A DNA stretch of 64,000 nt. Source: DATJHM01 sp963777355 (GTDB taxonomy: Bacteria; Chloroflexota; Ktedonobacteria; Ktedonobacterales; Ktedonobacteraceae). The translations under genes and the position numbers were made by a program. The stretch spans positions 806,001-870,000 of the forward strand of contig CAVZQK010000022.1 of NCBI GenBank assembly GCA_963777355.1, in the 5' to 3' direction. Under the pieces are notes generated by a model, which worked only from the letters and a program-made list of their open reading frames with translations, made no database searches and was not told where the DNA came from. Every line of letters begins with the position of its first letter. Within the stretch, counting starts at the first letter, position 1. Shown here piece by piece: positions 8,840 through 16,924 of this stretch.

Positions 8840-9443
8840 TTTGAGCCTCCCAACTCCGTCGGAGCGCTGGCGGGCACCCGCCAGTCCCGTCCGATCTTTC
8901 GTATGAGCACAGGATACACAATTAGGTGCCGGAACGGCATGATCGCGGCCATGTAGACAGTCCCGAGCAGTCCGTTTGGCTTCACTAGAACGGCCATCTG
9001 GCCGCGGTAGCCGCCCATCTGGTTTGGGACCCAGCCGATGTGCATGACCCCGTGCATGGTCTGGTTGGCGAACTCCGCCGCCCACTCGTCGTCGAGCAGA
9101 TACAGCGAGGTAAACGGGAGCGCGTTGAAGTCCGGGCCGGATGGTACCTCGCGCAGATCCTCCGGCAACTGGTCGCGGAGCGTCGGCACCCTAGACTGAG
9201 GCCGACGTCCGGGTCATCCCAACCAAGCAGCTCCCCGATTTTCCACCGGATCTTCCACAGCGTGCGGGCGACGCCGGAGGAGCCTTGCGACGGGTCGATC
9301 GAGGCCATTAGCTGCACCAGCCGAGGGAAGTCGTCCCCGTTGCCTGGCGTCGGTAGCACCCACACGTCCTCCAGTCGGAAATTGCGGGTGAGTTCGTGGA
9401 TTCGCCAGGGTCGGGAGGTGTGCGCGGTGTTCGGGAGTCTCAT
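8836..9443 (-). pseudogene. DUF2867-like protein, one frameshift
   Basis: Protein of the DUF2867 family, about 200 residues when the frames are joined. The N-terminal part reads MRLPNTAHTSRPWRIHEL, DVWVLPTPGNGDDFPRLVQ and TLWKIRWKIGELLGWDD; the C-terminal part, in another frame after a shift near 9195, reads LPEDLREVPSGPDF, SLYLLDDEWAAEFANQTMHG and YMAAIMPFRHLIVYPVLI. Both halves match the usual DUF2867 layout, often seen next to NAD-binding or monooxygenase-like genes. Function is unknown. It is followed with a 4-bp overlap by the ABM-like gene, and both are broken, in keeping with a decaying accessory operon. A single sequencing indel could also explain this particular break. Confidence 0.65.
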
Positions 9444-9863
9444 TCGTGGATCTCCATCTATTAACCCTGCAGTAAGTATATCTATCAGCAGATAATTGTA
9501 CCTCCTACCTTCATAATATAGTCCAGGAAGCTACTTTGTGCAAACAAGAAGAGGCTTTTCGGCAGAAAATGTGAAGCAATTTGGCCTCTTTTCTTGTCAA
9601 TCGCTTGTGGCCTCTTACGGGAACCTCTGCTCAGAGACAGCATCACCGAGGCTCTCGGAAATTGTTCCGTTTACACCAGAAACAGCAGATCGCCAGCCGA
9701 CGCAAGATCGACAGCGACCTGCCTCACTTAGCTCCGAAGCTGCTGCATCGCCCTTAAAGCTTCCTGAGCGTGATGAGCAATTTAGCAACAGCATCATGAA
9801 CGGAACAAAAACGTTCTCTACGAGAGAGGGTGCTCACCACCGTTCAGGGTCATAATTTGCACC
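9444..9863. other. Intergenic stretch without a supported gene
   Basis: About 420 bp between the DUF2867 gene and the epoxide-hydrolase remnant. Open frames on both strands are short and lack motifs. A minus-strand stretch around 9690-9790 has alanine- and leucine-rich helix-like pieces in shifting frames and may be debris of another gene. Confidence 0.35.
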
Positions 9864-10175
9864 ATGCGTTCGCCTAATCGTAACAGGGCTTCGCGTAGTT
9901 TTGTTGGCTCTCTTTATTACGAGGCAACACATAATGCTACGCCTCGGAACTCTACAGGAAAAAGGAATGTTCCAGCAGCAGTAGCGCGGTTTCCACAAGA
10001 CATTCTGCCTGCGCCGCGTGAGTGGGCAGAGCATTGGTTCAACGTGCAGCAATGGACGGCAATGCCACGCGGTGGGCATTTCGCCACGCTAGAGGAACCC
10101 GAACTTCTGGCTCAGGACATCCGAACGTTCTTTCATGATCTTAAAGCGAAACCAGACCTCTCTCATAGGATATAA
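9864..10175 (+). pseudogene. C-terminal remnant of an epoxide hydrolase (alpha/beta hydrolase)
   Basis: The translated piece SFVGSLYYEATHN, then VPAAVARFPQDILPAPREWAE, then WTAMPRGGHFATLEEPELL and AQDIRTFFHDL is the last third of an EHN-type epoxide hydrolase. It includes the catalytic His in the GGHFA motif, but the nucleophile Asp, oxyanion hole and the whole N-terminal lid are missing. No upstream frame restores them, so about 270 residues have been lost. With a broken ABM gene, a broken DUF2867 gene and a MITE-like element within 2 kb, this region looks like an eroding accessory patch. The promoter of the next gene overlaps its stop codon. Confidence 0.75.
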
Positions 10176-10263
10176 TAGAGGCGACTCCAACTTCTTTAGT
10201 TGGGGTCGTCAGCTTTTTCCAGAGAAAGCTGCGGAAAAATCATCAATGAGAACCATTCTCATT
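10171..10263 (+). promoter_or_regulatory. TATAAT promoter and hairpin-rich leader of pepA
   Basis: A TATAAT at 10171-10176 is followed by three hairpins in a row: GACTCCAAC/GTTGGGGTC (10183-10191 with 10199-10207, nine pairs), AGCTTT/AAAGCT (10211-10216 with 10225-10230) and AATGAG/CTCATT (10245-10250 with 10258-10263). The first would form at the very 5-prime end of the transcript. The -35 region is weak. The leader before pepA would be about 200 nt. Confidence 0.45.
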
Positions 10264-10384
10264 CTTACAACCAGAACCTCTAAAGTGTCCGGCAAAGTTT
10301 TTTGGATGGAGATAGAGAACCTTTCAAAATGAGCAGTACCTTCAAGCTCCTGGCCAGGAATGAGAAAAGGATGAGGTATTTTTT

Positions 10385-11890
10385 ATGCAAATTCACGCTC
10401 TTACTCAGGGAGTATACGAGGCCAAAAGCGATGTCTTCATTGTTGGTGCGGCAAGTAGCACAGAAGGCAAAGGTCTTTTGCTCACTACCAGCGCAAAAGA
10501 GGTTGATACGCAGCTAGCAGGTAGTATTAATGAGAGTTCTTCTTTGGGTGAATTCAAGGGTCGCCTGGGTGAACTGCTCACCGTCTATAGCCTGGGACGC
10601 CTGGCAACGCGGCGTGTCATTGTCGTTGGTCTTGGTCCGCAGAATCGTGTTGATAGTCAATCCATCCGCCGCGCCAGTGCGATTGCAGCCCGGCATGCAC
10701 AAAGCACAGGAGCACAAAGGATCATAATTGCCTTGCAGGGAAATGGGAGCGTCGAGACTGCACAGACTATTCAGGCCGAGGTCGAAGGTGCGTTGCTAGG
10801 TCTCTACACCTTCAGAAGCTATCAGAGCGATACGAAGAATAGTACGCAGGTAAATCAAATTCAGATAGTGAGCGAAGGAGCGACTACCTCCGAGTGTGAT
10901 GCAGCAATCCACAAAGGCCAGATTCTCGCCGAAGCAGCCAACTTCGCACGCGACCTGGTGAATGAGCCACCCAACGTTCTGACACCAGGAGAACTGGCTA
11001 ATCGAGCAAAAATCATGGCGGCAAATTTCGGTCTGGAATGCGAGATCTTCGAGAAGAGCAAGATTGCTGAACTAGGCATGGGCGGACTATTAGCAGTCTC
11101 TAAAGGTAGCGCCGAACCACCACAATTCATTATTTTGCGCTATCGCGGCGCAGGCAAGCAGGGCGAAAAAGGTCTGGCTCTGGTCGGCAAAGGTATTACC
11201 TTTGATACAGGTGGCATCTCGCTCAAGCCTGCTGACCGGATGGACGAAATGAAGGGAGACATGGGCGGAGCCGCCGCCGTGATTGGTGCAATGCAAGCTA
11301 TTGCAGCGCTCAAACCAGCGGTGAATGTGACAGCGCTCGTGCCTACCTGCGAGAATCGCCCCAGCGACACCTCCTATCTACCAGGAGACATCCTGCGCAT
11401 TCTCAATGGCAAGACTATCGAGATCGTCAATACGGACGCAGAGGGACGCTTGATACTGGCCGATGCACTTTCTTATGCGGTGAAAGAACAATTCTCGCCT
11501 ATTATCGATCTGGCAACATTAACTGGTGGTATTGTCGTTGCGCTAGGTAGCATCAATACGGGGCTCTTTAGCAACGACGAGCAATTGACCAGCGAGATCA
11601 TTGCCGCCGGTAAGCTGGCGGGCGAGAAATACTGGCCAATGCCGATGGATGATGAGTACAAAGAGCTCATTAGCAGCGATATTGCCGACATCAAACAGAC
11701 GGGTGTACGCGGAGGCTCAGCAATCACTGCCGCCAAAATTCTGGAGAACTTTGTGAGTGATACCAGTTGGGCTCACCTGGATATTGCGGGTACTAGCTAT
11801 GTCGATAGCAAAAAACCCTACCAGGAAAAGGGGGCCACAGGCGTAGGCGTACGCACTCTGGCAGAACTCATTCTTCAACATGTGAAATAA
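10385..11890 (+). CDS. pepA: Leucyl aminopeptidase (M17 family)
   Basis: Cytosolic dizinc or dimanganese aminopeptidase of 501 residues that removes N-terminal residues from peptides; the family also includes DNA-binding PepA of Enterobacteria. The C-terminal catalytic domain is complete: GKGITFDTGGISLKP (near residue 268, with metal and substrate ligands Lys and Asp), MKGDMGGAAAV, and the M17 signature NTDAEGRLILADAL (near residue 349). The N-terminal macro-like domain (about residues 1-160) is present. Length is normal for the family. Start at ATG 10385 behind AAAAGGATGAGG. It is monocistronic, preceded by a structured leader and followed by a hairpin shared with the convergent ArsR-type gene. 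Confidence 0.95.
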   Translation: MQIHALTQGVYEAKSDVFIVGAASSTEGKGLLLTTSAKEVDTQLAGSINESSSLGEFKGRLGELLTVYSLGRLATRRVIVVGLGPQNRVDSQSIRRASAIAARHAQSTGAQRIIIALQGNGSVETAQTIQAEVEGALLGLYTFRSYQSDTKNSTQVNQIQIVSEGATTSECDAAIHKGQILAEAANFARDLVNEPPNVLTPGELANRAKIMAANFGLECEIFEKSKIAELGMGGLLAVSKGSAEPPQFIILRYRGAGKQGEKGLALVGKGITFDTGGISLKPADRMDEMKGDMGGAAAVIGAMQAIAALKPAVNVTALVPTCENRPSDTSYLPGDILRILNGKTIEIVNTDAEGRLILADALSYAVKEQFSPIIDLATLTGGIVVALGSINTGLFSNDEQLTSEIIAAGKLAGEKYWPMPMDDEYKELISSDIADIKQTGVRGGSAITAAKILENFVSDTSWAHLDIAGTSYVDSKKPYQEKGATGVGVRTLAELILQHVK

Positions 11891-11919
11891 TCTGTAAACA
11901 CAACAAAATAAACCAGATA

Positions 11920-11963
11920 CAGACCTGCTTCCCCATGTCTTTTCAACATAAAGAGCAGGTCTG
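11920..11963. terminator. Hairpin between convergent pepA and ArsR-type genes
   Basis: Perfect arms CAGACCTGCT (11920-11929) and AGCAGGTCTG (11954-11963) around a 24-nt loop, 30 bp after the pepA stop and 5 bp before the ArsR-type stop on the other strand. Likely a two-way terminator, although the T-runs are poor. Confidence 0.55.
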
Positions 11964-11967
11964 TTGG

Positions 11968-13375
11968 CTAAACACGGTAGTATTGTAAGCCATCAGGCGT
12001 ATGATCCAATAAATGATAGTCAAAGAGCTCACCGCGCAATGCAACAAAGTCTCTAAAGGTAATATATTGCGTCAGCAGTTCGTTGACCTCTCGCTCGTTA
12101 TAAATCAGACCTGGCTCAAACTTTGTTATCAGATACTGAAGAATCAACCGTTTATCTCTCTGTTTTGCAGGTGGCCACATAGTCACCCGACCTTGCACAT
12201 CCACAAAACGTCTTAGCTCACGGGGCAAGGCCTCACGCAGATCCGGGGCTGGCTCAGAGTCAACGCTTGCGCCAGATTTCAGCAGTTCTAGAGCGCGAAT
12301 AGTACCATCAAAACTTAACGTATTAAACGTATAGATCTTATTTGTACCTTCACGCTTCTCCATAAGATAGCCAGCACGCACTAATTGCTTCAGATGACGT
12401 GAGACGCTTGATTGACTAATATCCAGACGCTCCATGAGATCTTGCGCTATCAACTCATCATACTGAATAAAGAGTTCGAGTATACGCAGACGCGTCTCAT
12501 CAGCCAGAGCATCCGCCAGGGCTTTCAAACGCATATGCAATTCGGTATATCCCATAGGAGAAGGACGTAGCGCCAGACCAAAGTTCGCGGGAGCCGTAAA
12601 GAAGAGACGCAGAGTGCCATTACTGAGCCACTGTGTCACATAATGACCATTATGAGGTGCAGGCACCAGAATAACATGGTCAATTGCTGTCGAATGCAGA
12701 GGAAACGCTTTTAAAAGATCGCGTCCGGTGAACAGACGAAACAGTTCCAATGTTGTTGCAGAAAGATCGAGAGACTCTTTGTAAATCGTCGCCTGCGCAT
12801 AAAGGGAACGCTGCACACGCTTCCACTCAGGAGCGAGAGTAACCCGCCACATCAAGCGGAGATGCGAGATAATTGTTTCTTTGAGTAACGCAGGCTCTTG
12901 CAACAAGGTATATGCTTGCTGCTGCACATCTCCATCAATGGGCAGAGCGGGATTTCAGCTGTTTGATATAGGCAATATACCCCTGTACATTCTGCAACAG
13001 ATGCTCTTTCTCAACAGACAAAATCAGCGTGCCATATTCAAGAGGACCAGGCAGTGCAGAGACAAGGCGCGTGAGCAAGCGATCCCGTAACACTATGGCG
13101 TCAGTCGTGGCAAGGTCATCGAGATAGGCAGGGAAATCAGCATACTCCCTTTCAGGGGTCAGGGCATAACCCAGTCCTTCAAACACCAGATGATTAGCCT
13201 GACGGCGCTCAGGAGTCAGCGCCTCAGCAGTACGCTTTACCCAGGCAGAAAGATTGGGGAGCTGTTCCGTTACATTAAGTAGAGAGAGGCTATTTAAAGC
13301 AATAGAAACAGGCTCTACTTCGACATCGGCGGGTAAACATTTTACAGGAGAGATACGATGAGATAGTAGTGTCAT
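11968..13375 (-). CDS. ArsR-type winged-helix regulator, long form (one apparent frameshift)
   Basis: Transcription regulator of about 468 residues with a large N-terminal domain of unknown function and a winged helix in the C-terminal half: LADALADETRLRILELF, DLMERLDISQSSVSRHLKQL, RAGYLMEKREGTNKIYTF. The recognition helix and wing are typical of ArsR/SmtB repressors, but no metal-binding Cys motif is visible. One shift near 12945-12955 separates KQLKSRSAH from the continuing frame at PIDGDVQQQAYTLL; both sides look well conserved, so this is probably an indel error. Start chosen at ATG 13375 with AGAGGA seven bases upstream; an upstream TTG at 13381 is too close to that site. A 20-bp palindrome just upstream suggests it represses itself. 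Confidence 0.8.
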
Positions 13376-13390
13376 TGACAAATCCTCTTT

Positions 13391-13410
13391 TTATGCATAT
13401 ATGTGCATAA
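13391..13410. promoter_or_regulatory. Palindromic operator candidate of the ArsR-type gene
   Basis: TTATGCA and TGCATAA form perfect 7-bp arms around TATATG, about 16 bp before the start codon. AT-rich palindromes of this size at such a place are the usual binding sites of ArsR-family repressors, so autoregulation is inferred. Confidence 0.5.
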
Positions 13411-13514
13411 ATAAGTAATATCCATTTTTACTGTAGCATGCCATAGAAGGATTGTCAAGAACTGTTGGGTTTACTGCTAAATGGTTTCATCCTCTCAGAA
13501 AGTGAGAAGAGAGA

Positions 13515-14948
13515 TCACTTAAAAACATGCTGAATGGCCGCCTGAGCCGCGAAGTAGCCACACATGCCGTGGACTCCGCCACCGGGTGGGGTTGAAGAGG
13601 AGCAGAGGTAAATATTACGTGCAGGGGTTGTATAAGGATTCAAGCGCAGAGTGGGGCGAGTAAACATCTGCCAGAGGTCTTGCACACCGGCATTAATGTC
13701 ACCACCAACATAATTTGCATTATAGCTCTCTAGCTGAGCAGGTCCCATAGTGTGTCTATATAAAATACGCTCGCGAAAGCCTGGGGCAAACCGTTCAATC
13801 TGGGCCTCAATGCGCTCAGTCATAGAAAAGCTTGAGCCATTGGGAACGTGACAGTAAGCCCAGACAGTATGTTTCCCAGCAGGAGCGCGCAATGGATCAA
13901 ACAGACTCTGCTGAGCCAGAAGGACATAGGGATGTTCAGGATGCTTGCCCTGTGCAACCTGGCGTTCTGAAAGAGCAATCTCTGGAAACGTTCCTCCCAG
14001 ATGAACGGTCACAGCACGTCGACACTCTTCCGCCTTCCAGGGAATCGGACCATCAAGGGCAAAATCGACTTTAAATGAGCCTGGACCATAACGAAACCGT
14101 TCCAGACTGCGGCAATAACCTGAGGGAAGCTGTTTCCCTGCAATGTGCACTAATTGACGTGGAGAGACATCAAAGAGGAAAGCTTTCGCCTGTGGAAGAT
14201 CAGCAATATCTTTTACCTCAAGTCCCGTTTCAATCTCACCGCCCAATGAACGCAGATGGGCCGCTAGAGCATTAATAATCTGCTGCGAACCACCGCGTGG
14301 GATCGGCCAACCGATAACATGAGCAACAGTACTGAGCAGTAATCCAGCTGCTGCACTGGTCACTTGCTCTAAAGGCAAAAGAGAATGGGCTGCAATGCCC
14401 GCAAAAATCGCCCTGGCGCGTGTACCACGAAAAGACAGATCAGTGAAACGGCGAGCGGAGAGCAGGGCCTGTAGCCCAAACCTGCCGGCTGCCACGGGAT
14501 GAGAGAATAAAGGTGGAAGACGCAATGGTCCCAGAAATGCCTGCTCAACAGCCCGCCAGTCCGAAACCAGCGGATTCCAGATACGCCGATAGGCCGCTGC
14601 ATCTTCATTCAACGTTGCAGCGGTTGCAGCAATAGAGCGATCCAGCAGCATGGCTGAGCCATCATCCAATGGATGGGCCAGAGCCGAGGGAGATTCGATC
14701 CACTCAAGACCATAACGTTCCAGAGGCAACTGGCGAAAAAAAGGCGAATTGACGGCAAAAGGATGGACGGCAGAACAGACATCGTGGAGAAAACCTGGCA
14801 GCGTCAGCTCTTTTGAACGACATCCGCCGCCGATAGTCTCGCTAGCCTCCACAACAAGCACAGAGCAACCAGCCTGGGCCAGAGTTATTGCCGCCGCCAT
14901 CCCATTCGGGCCTGAGCCAACGACCACAGCATCATACGCTGAACGCAT
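13515..14948 (-). CDS. CrtI/phytoene-dehydrogenase-like FAD oxidoreductase
   Basis: Flavin-dependent oxidoreductase of 477 residues in the phytoene desaturase-like group. The N-terminal dinucleotide-binding fold is intact: DAVVVGSGPNGMAAAITLA with the GxGxxG pattern, then VLVVEASETIGGGCRS. The C-terminal FAD contact region reads NIYLCSSSTPPGGGVHGMCGYFAA, the usual tail of this group. Close relatives are annotated as NAD(P)/FAD-dependent oxidoreductases or human PYROXD2-like proteins rather than true carotenoid desaturases, so the substrate is unknown. No carotenoid genes lie nearby. Start placed at ATG 14948, which puts the Rossmann motif at the normal distance from the N-terminus; a TTG 30 bases upstream is an alternative. 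The ribosome-binding site is weak. Confidence 0.88.
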   Translation of the reverse strand: MRSAYDAVVVGSGPNGMAAAITLAQAGCSVLVVEASETIGGGCRSKELTLPGFLHDVCSAVHPFAVNSPFFRQLPLERYGLEWIESPSALAHPLDDGSAMLLDRSIAATAATLNEDAAAYRRIWNPLVSDWRAVEQAFLGPLRLPPLFSHPVAAGRFGLQALLSARRFTDLSFRGTRARAIFAGIAAHSLLPLEQVTSAAAGLLLSTVAHVIGWPIPRGGSQQIINALAAHLRSLGGEIETGLEVKDIADLPQAKAFLFDVSPRQLVHIAGKQLPSGYCRSLERFRYGPGSFKVDFALDGPIPWKAEECRRAVTVHLGGTFPEIALSERQVAQGKHPEHPYVLLAQQSLFDPLRAPAGKHTVWAYCHVPNGSSFSMTERIEAQIERFAPGFRERILYRHTMGPAQLESYNANYVGGDINAGVQDLWQMFTRPTLRLNPYTTPARNIYLCSSSTPPGGGVHGMCGYFAAQAAIQHVFK

Positions 14949-15088
14949 AGAATAATTAACCTGTCTAGAACGCTGCAAATCAAGATCTGCATGCCATCTT
15001 CACCTAAAAAATGCGCGTATTTCCGCTCCATTATATGTCATGGTAAAAGAAAAAGAGAAATTAGCATAGCAATACTGGCAGAAACATA

Positions 15089-15097
15089 TGCTATACT
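15089..15097 (+). promoter_or_regulatory. Extended -10 promoter element of the MoaD-MoaE gene
   Basis: TGCTATACT, an extended -10 box, lies 31 bp before the start codon. The same TATGCTATACT sequence occurs upstream of the YbjN-like gene at 29485-29495. Confidence 0.45.
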
Positions 15098-15127
15098 CAA
15101 GAAATATTGTAAGGGAGAAGAGCAATT

Positions 15128-15802
15128 ATGCAAATCAAAATTCGCTATTTCGCCTCGTTGCGAGAAACTACCGGGCAGGGAGAAGAGCTTTTAGAGGTGC
15201 CAGAACAGGCAACAGTTGAAACGGTACGCCAGGCGGTAAACAGCCGCTACCCTGCTCTGCAAGCCATCCTGAACCGCTGCATCTACGCGGTTAATCGTAG
15301 CTATGTTCAGGCGGATACACCCCTCAAAGCGCTGGATGAAGTCGTATTTATCCCCCCAATGGGTGGAGGCAATCAGGAGGAGACAGCAATGAACGATCTG
15401 GTACAACTCACCCACGAACGCTTGAAGCGAGAAGAGCTGGTGCAAGCGGTCAGCCAGCCCAGTGTGGGGGGAATTGTTGTCTTTGAAGGAGTTGTGCGCA
15501 ACCATGCACGCGGGAAGCACGTACGTTATCTTGAATATGAAGCGTATGAAGAGATGGCCGAGCAGCAAATTCGGACCATTATTTCCCAGGCAAAAGCTCG
15601 CTGGAGTGTGCAAGGAGTGGCCGTAGCACACCGTTTTGGGCGTCTGGAGATAGGAGAAGCGAGCGTGATTATCGTAGTAGCCAGTGCGCATCGAGGCGAG
15701 GCATTCGAGGCTTGCCGCTATATTATTGATACCCTGAAAACCACGGTGCCCATCTGGAAAAAAGAGGTCGCAGTCGATGGCGAAGAATGGGTCGAAGGCT
15801 AG
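15128..15802 (+). CDS. moaX-like (moaD-moaE): Molybdopterin synthase, MoaD-MoaE fusion
   Basis: Molybdopterin synthase converts precursor Z (cPMP) to molybdopterin. This single frame of 224 residues holds the small, sulfur-carrying subunit MoaD (residues 1-81, from IKIRYFASLRETTG to EVVFIPPMGGG) and the large catalytic subunit MoaE (from M88: VGGIVVFEGVVRNHARG, LEYEAYEEMA, HRFGRLEIGEASVIIVV, VPIWKKEV). MoaD normally needs a free C-terminal Gly-Gly to carry a thiocarboxylate; here G79-G81 are internal. Mycobacterial MoaX is a known fusion of this type that is cleaved after the glycines. Unusually, AGGAGG at 15375-15380 sits eight bases before the Met88 codon, so MoaE could also be made alone. 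No other molybdenum cofactor gene is in the window. Confidence 0.93.
   Translation: MQIKIRYFASLRETTGQGEELLEVPEQATVETVRQAVNSRYPALQAILNRCIYAVNRSYVQADTPLKALDEVVFIPPMGGGNQEETAMNDLVQLTHERLKREELVQAVSQPSVGGIVVFEGVVRNHARGKHVRYLEYEAYEEMAEQQIRTIISQAKARWSVQGVAVAHRFGRLEIGEASVIIVVASAHRGEAFEACRYIIDTLKTTVPIWKKEVAVDGEEWVEG
15375..15391 (+). promoter_or_regulatory. Internal ribosome-binding site and ATG at the MoaD/MoaE junction
   Basis: A perfect AGGAGG (15375-15380), eight bases of spacing and ATG at 15389 lie in frame inside the fusion, exactly where the MoaE domain begins. This looks like a retained start of a once separate moaE gene. Confidence 0.6.
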
Positions 15803-15987
15803 CAACAGACCCACTCACCTGCGCAAAAAACGTCAGGTCCAAGAAACAGCCTACGAGAATAGACCACGAGCCCCGTTTTTTATGTTATATTTGACGTAAG
15901 AACCGATACGGTTTGCAAGGTGTTCTTACATCTTTTGCACCCTACCATCACACGGGACAATTCCCCTGGTTTTCTCGGAGGTTGTTG

Positions 15988-16824
15988 ATGAACCTATTTG
16001 AAAAACAGTCTCGACTTAATCAATTTTTTGCACAGAATCCGGTGAACGCCGCCTATCTGGCAGGCGCATTATCCACACGCACGAGTTTCGGACACCTCAG
16101 CGACGTTGACATCGCCATCCTCCTGATGGACCAGATCAAAGCAGATCAGTTTTTGGACTACCGACTCTACTTTTTTAGTGAATTGGCTAAACATCTGGAA
16201 TCTGATGCCATTGATGTCGTCATCTTAAATCAGGCCTCGCAGCTCCTGAAACTCCAGGTGATTAAGCATGGACAGATTCTGTACAGTCGGGATGAAAAGC
16301 AGCGCGTCTCCTTCGAGAGTAAAATCGTCATGGATTACCTGGATTTTAAAAAATATGACGAGATCCAACGCCAGGCCCTCGCAAGACGTTTGCATAAACA
16401 GACATTACCCGTTGACCGCGAACTAATTCAACACCAGCAACAACTTCTGAATAAAGCAATCGAGATCTTACGCGAAGTCGCAAAGGCAGGACGAGAAGAA
16501 TTTATTCAGGACTACCGCATCTATGGACTGGCGGAGCGCTATCTACAGCAGGCAATTGAGGCCTGTTTACAGATCTGTAGCCTGCTGGTCGCGGCCTTTG
16601 GCCTGCGCCGTCCTGATGGATATCACGAGCTTCTGAGCATTATCGCGGGGCAGGAACTCATGCCCCGACAACTGGCCTATCGGCTGGAGGTACTTGTCAA
16701 TCTGCGGGAAGCTTTAATCTACGACGCAGAAAGTCTGGAACACGAATTGATCTATGACCATATCCAGCAACGCCTGGAAGATCTAGTGGCATTCAGCAAA
16801 TTGTTTAGCCCGGAGCAGGCCTGA
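15988..16824 (+). CDS. MNT nucleotidyltransferase-HEPN (HepT-like) fusion with altered HEPN motif
   Basis: A 278-residue protein joining the two halves of an MNT-HEPN toxin-antitoxin module. The N-terminal minimal nucleotidyltransferase keeps the Asp pair D39/D41 (LSDVDIAIL) and a third Asp D76 (IDVVIL), though the usual Gly-Ser of the GSx10DxD motif is Gly-Ala. The C-terminal HepT-like HEPN domain starts near residue 150 and has the GLRRPDGYHELL and LEDLVAFSKLF segments of DUF86. The RNase motif R-x4-H-x-Y reads R240...Y245-x-A247, so both the catalytic His and the Tyr that MntA adenylylates are missing. The toxin half is therefore probably inactive. Start at ATG 15988 behind GGAGG. It stands alone, with a terminator after it. 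Role unknown. Confidence 0.8.
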   Translation: MNLFEKQSRLNQFFAQNPVNAAYLAGALSTRTSFGHLSDVDIAILLMDQIKADQFLDYRLYFFSELAKHLESDAIDVVILNQASQLLKLQVIKHGQILYSRDEKQRVSFESKIVMDYLDFKKYDEIQRQALARRLHKQTLPVDRELIQHQQQLLNKAIEILREVAKAGREEFIQDYRIYGLAERYLQQAIEACLQICSLLVAAFGLRRPDGYHELLSIIAGQELMPRQLAYRLEVLVNLREALIYDAESLEHELIYDHIQQRLEDLVAFSKLFSPEQA

Positions 16825-16834
16825 TTAAAAAACC

Positions 16835-16881
16835 AGGGTGCTATCTTAAAAGCTCGTCATATCGCTTCAGGATAGCACCCT
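16835..16881. terminator. Two-way terminator between MNT-HEPN and TPR genes
   Basis: Arms AGGGTGCTATC (16835-16845) and GATAGCACCCT (16871-16881) are perfect. On the minus strand the hairpin is followed by GGTTTTTTAA, so it serves the TPR gene best and may also stop plus-strand transcription. Confidence 0.7.
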
Positions 16882-16924
16882 TCACCATTTTCGCCTACCT
16901 CTAATCGGCGACAAAGAATACCGA

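Noticed and set aside
9538..9855. 105-codon plus-strand frame
   Set aside because: Low-complexity composition, no start signal and no motif; it lies in the decaying patch.
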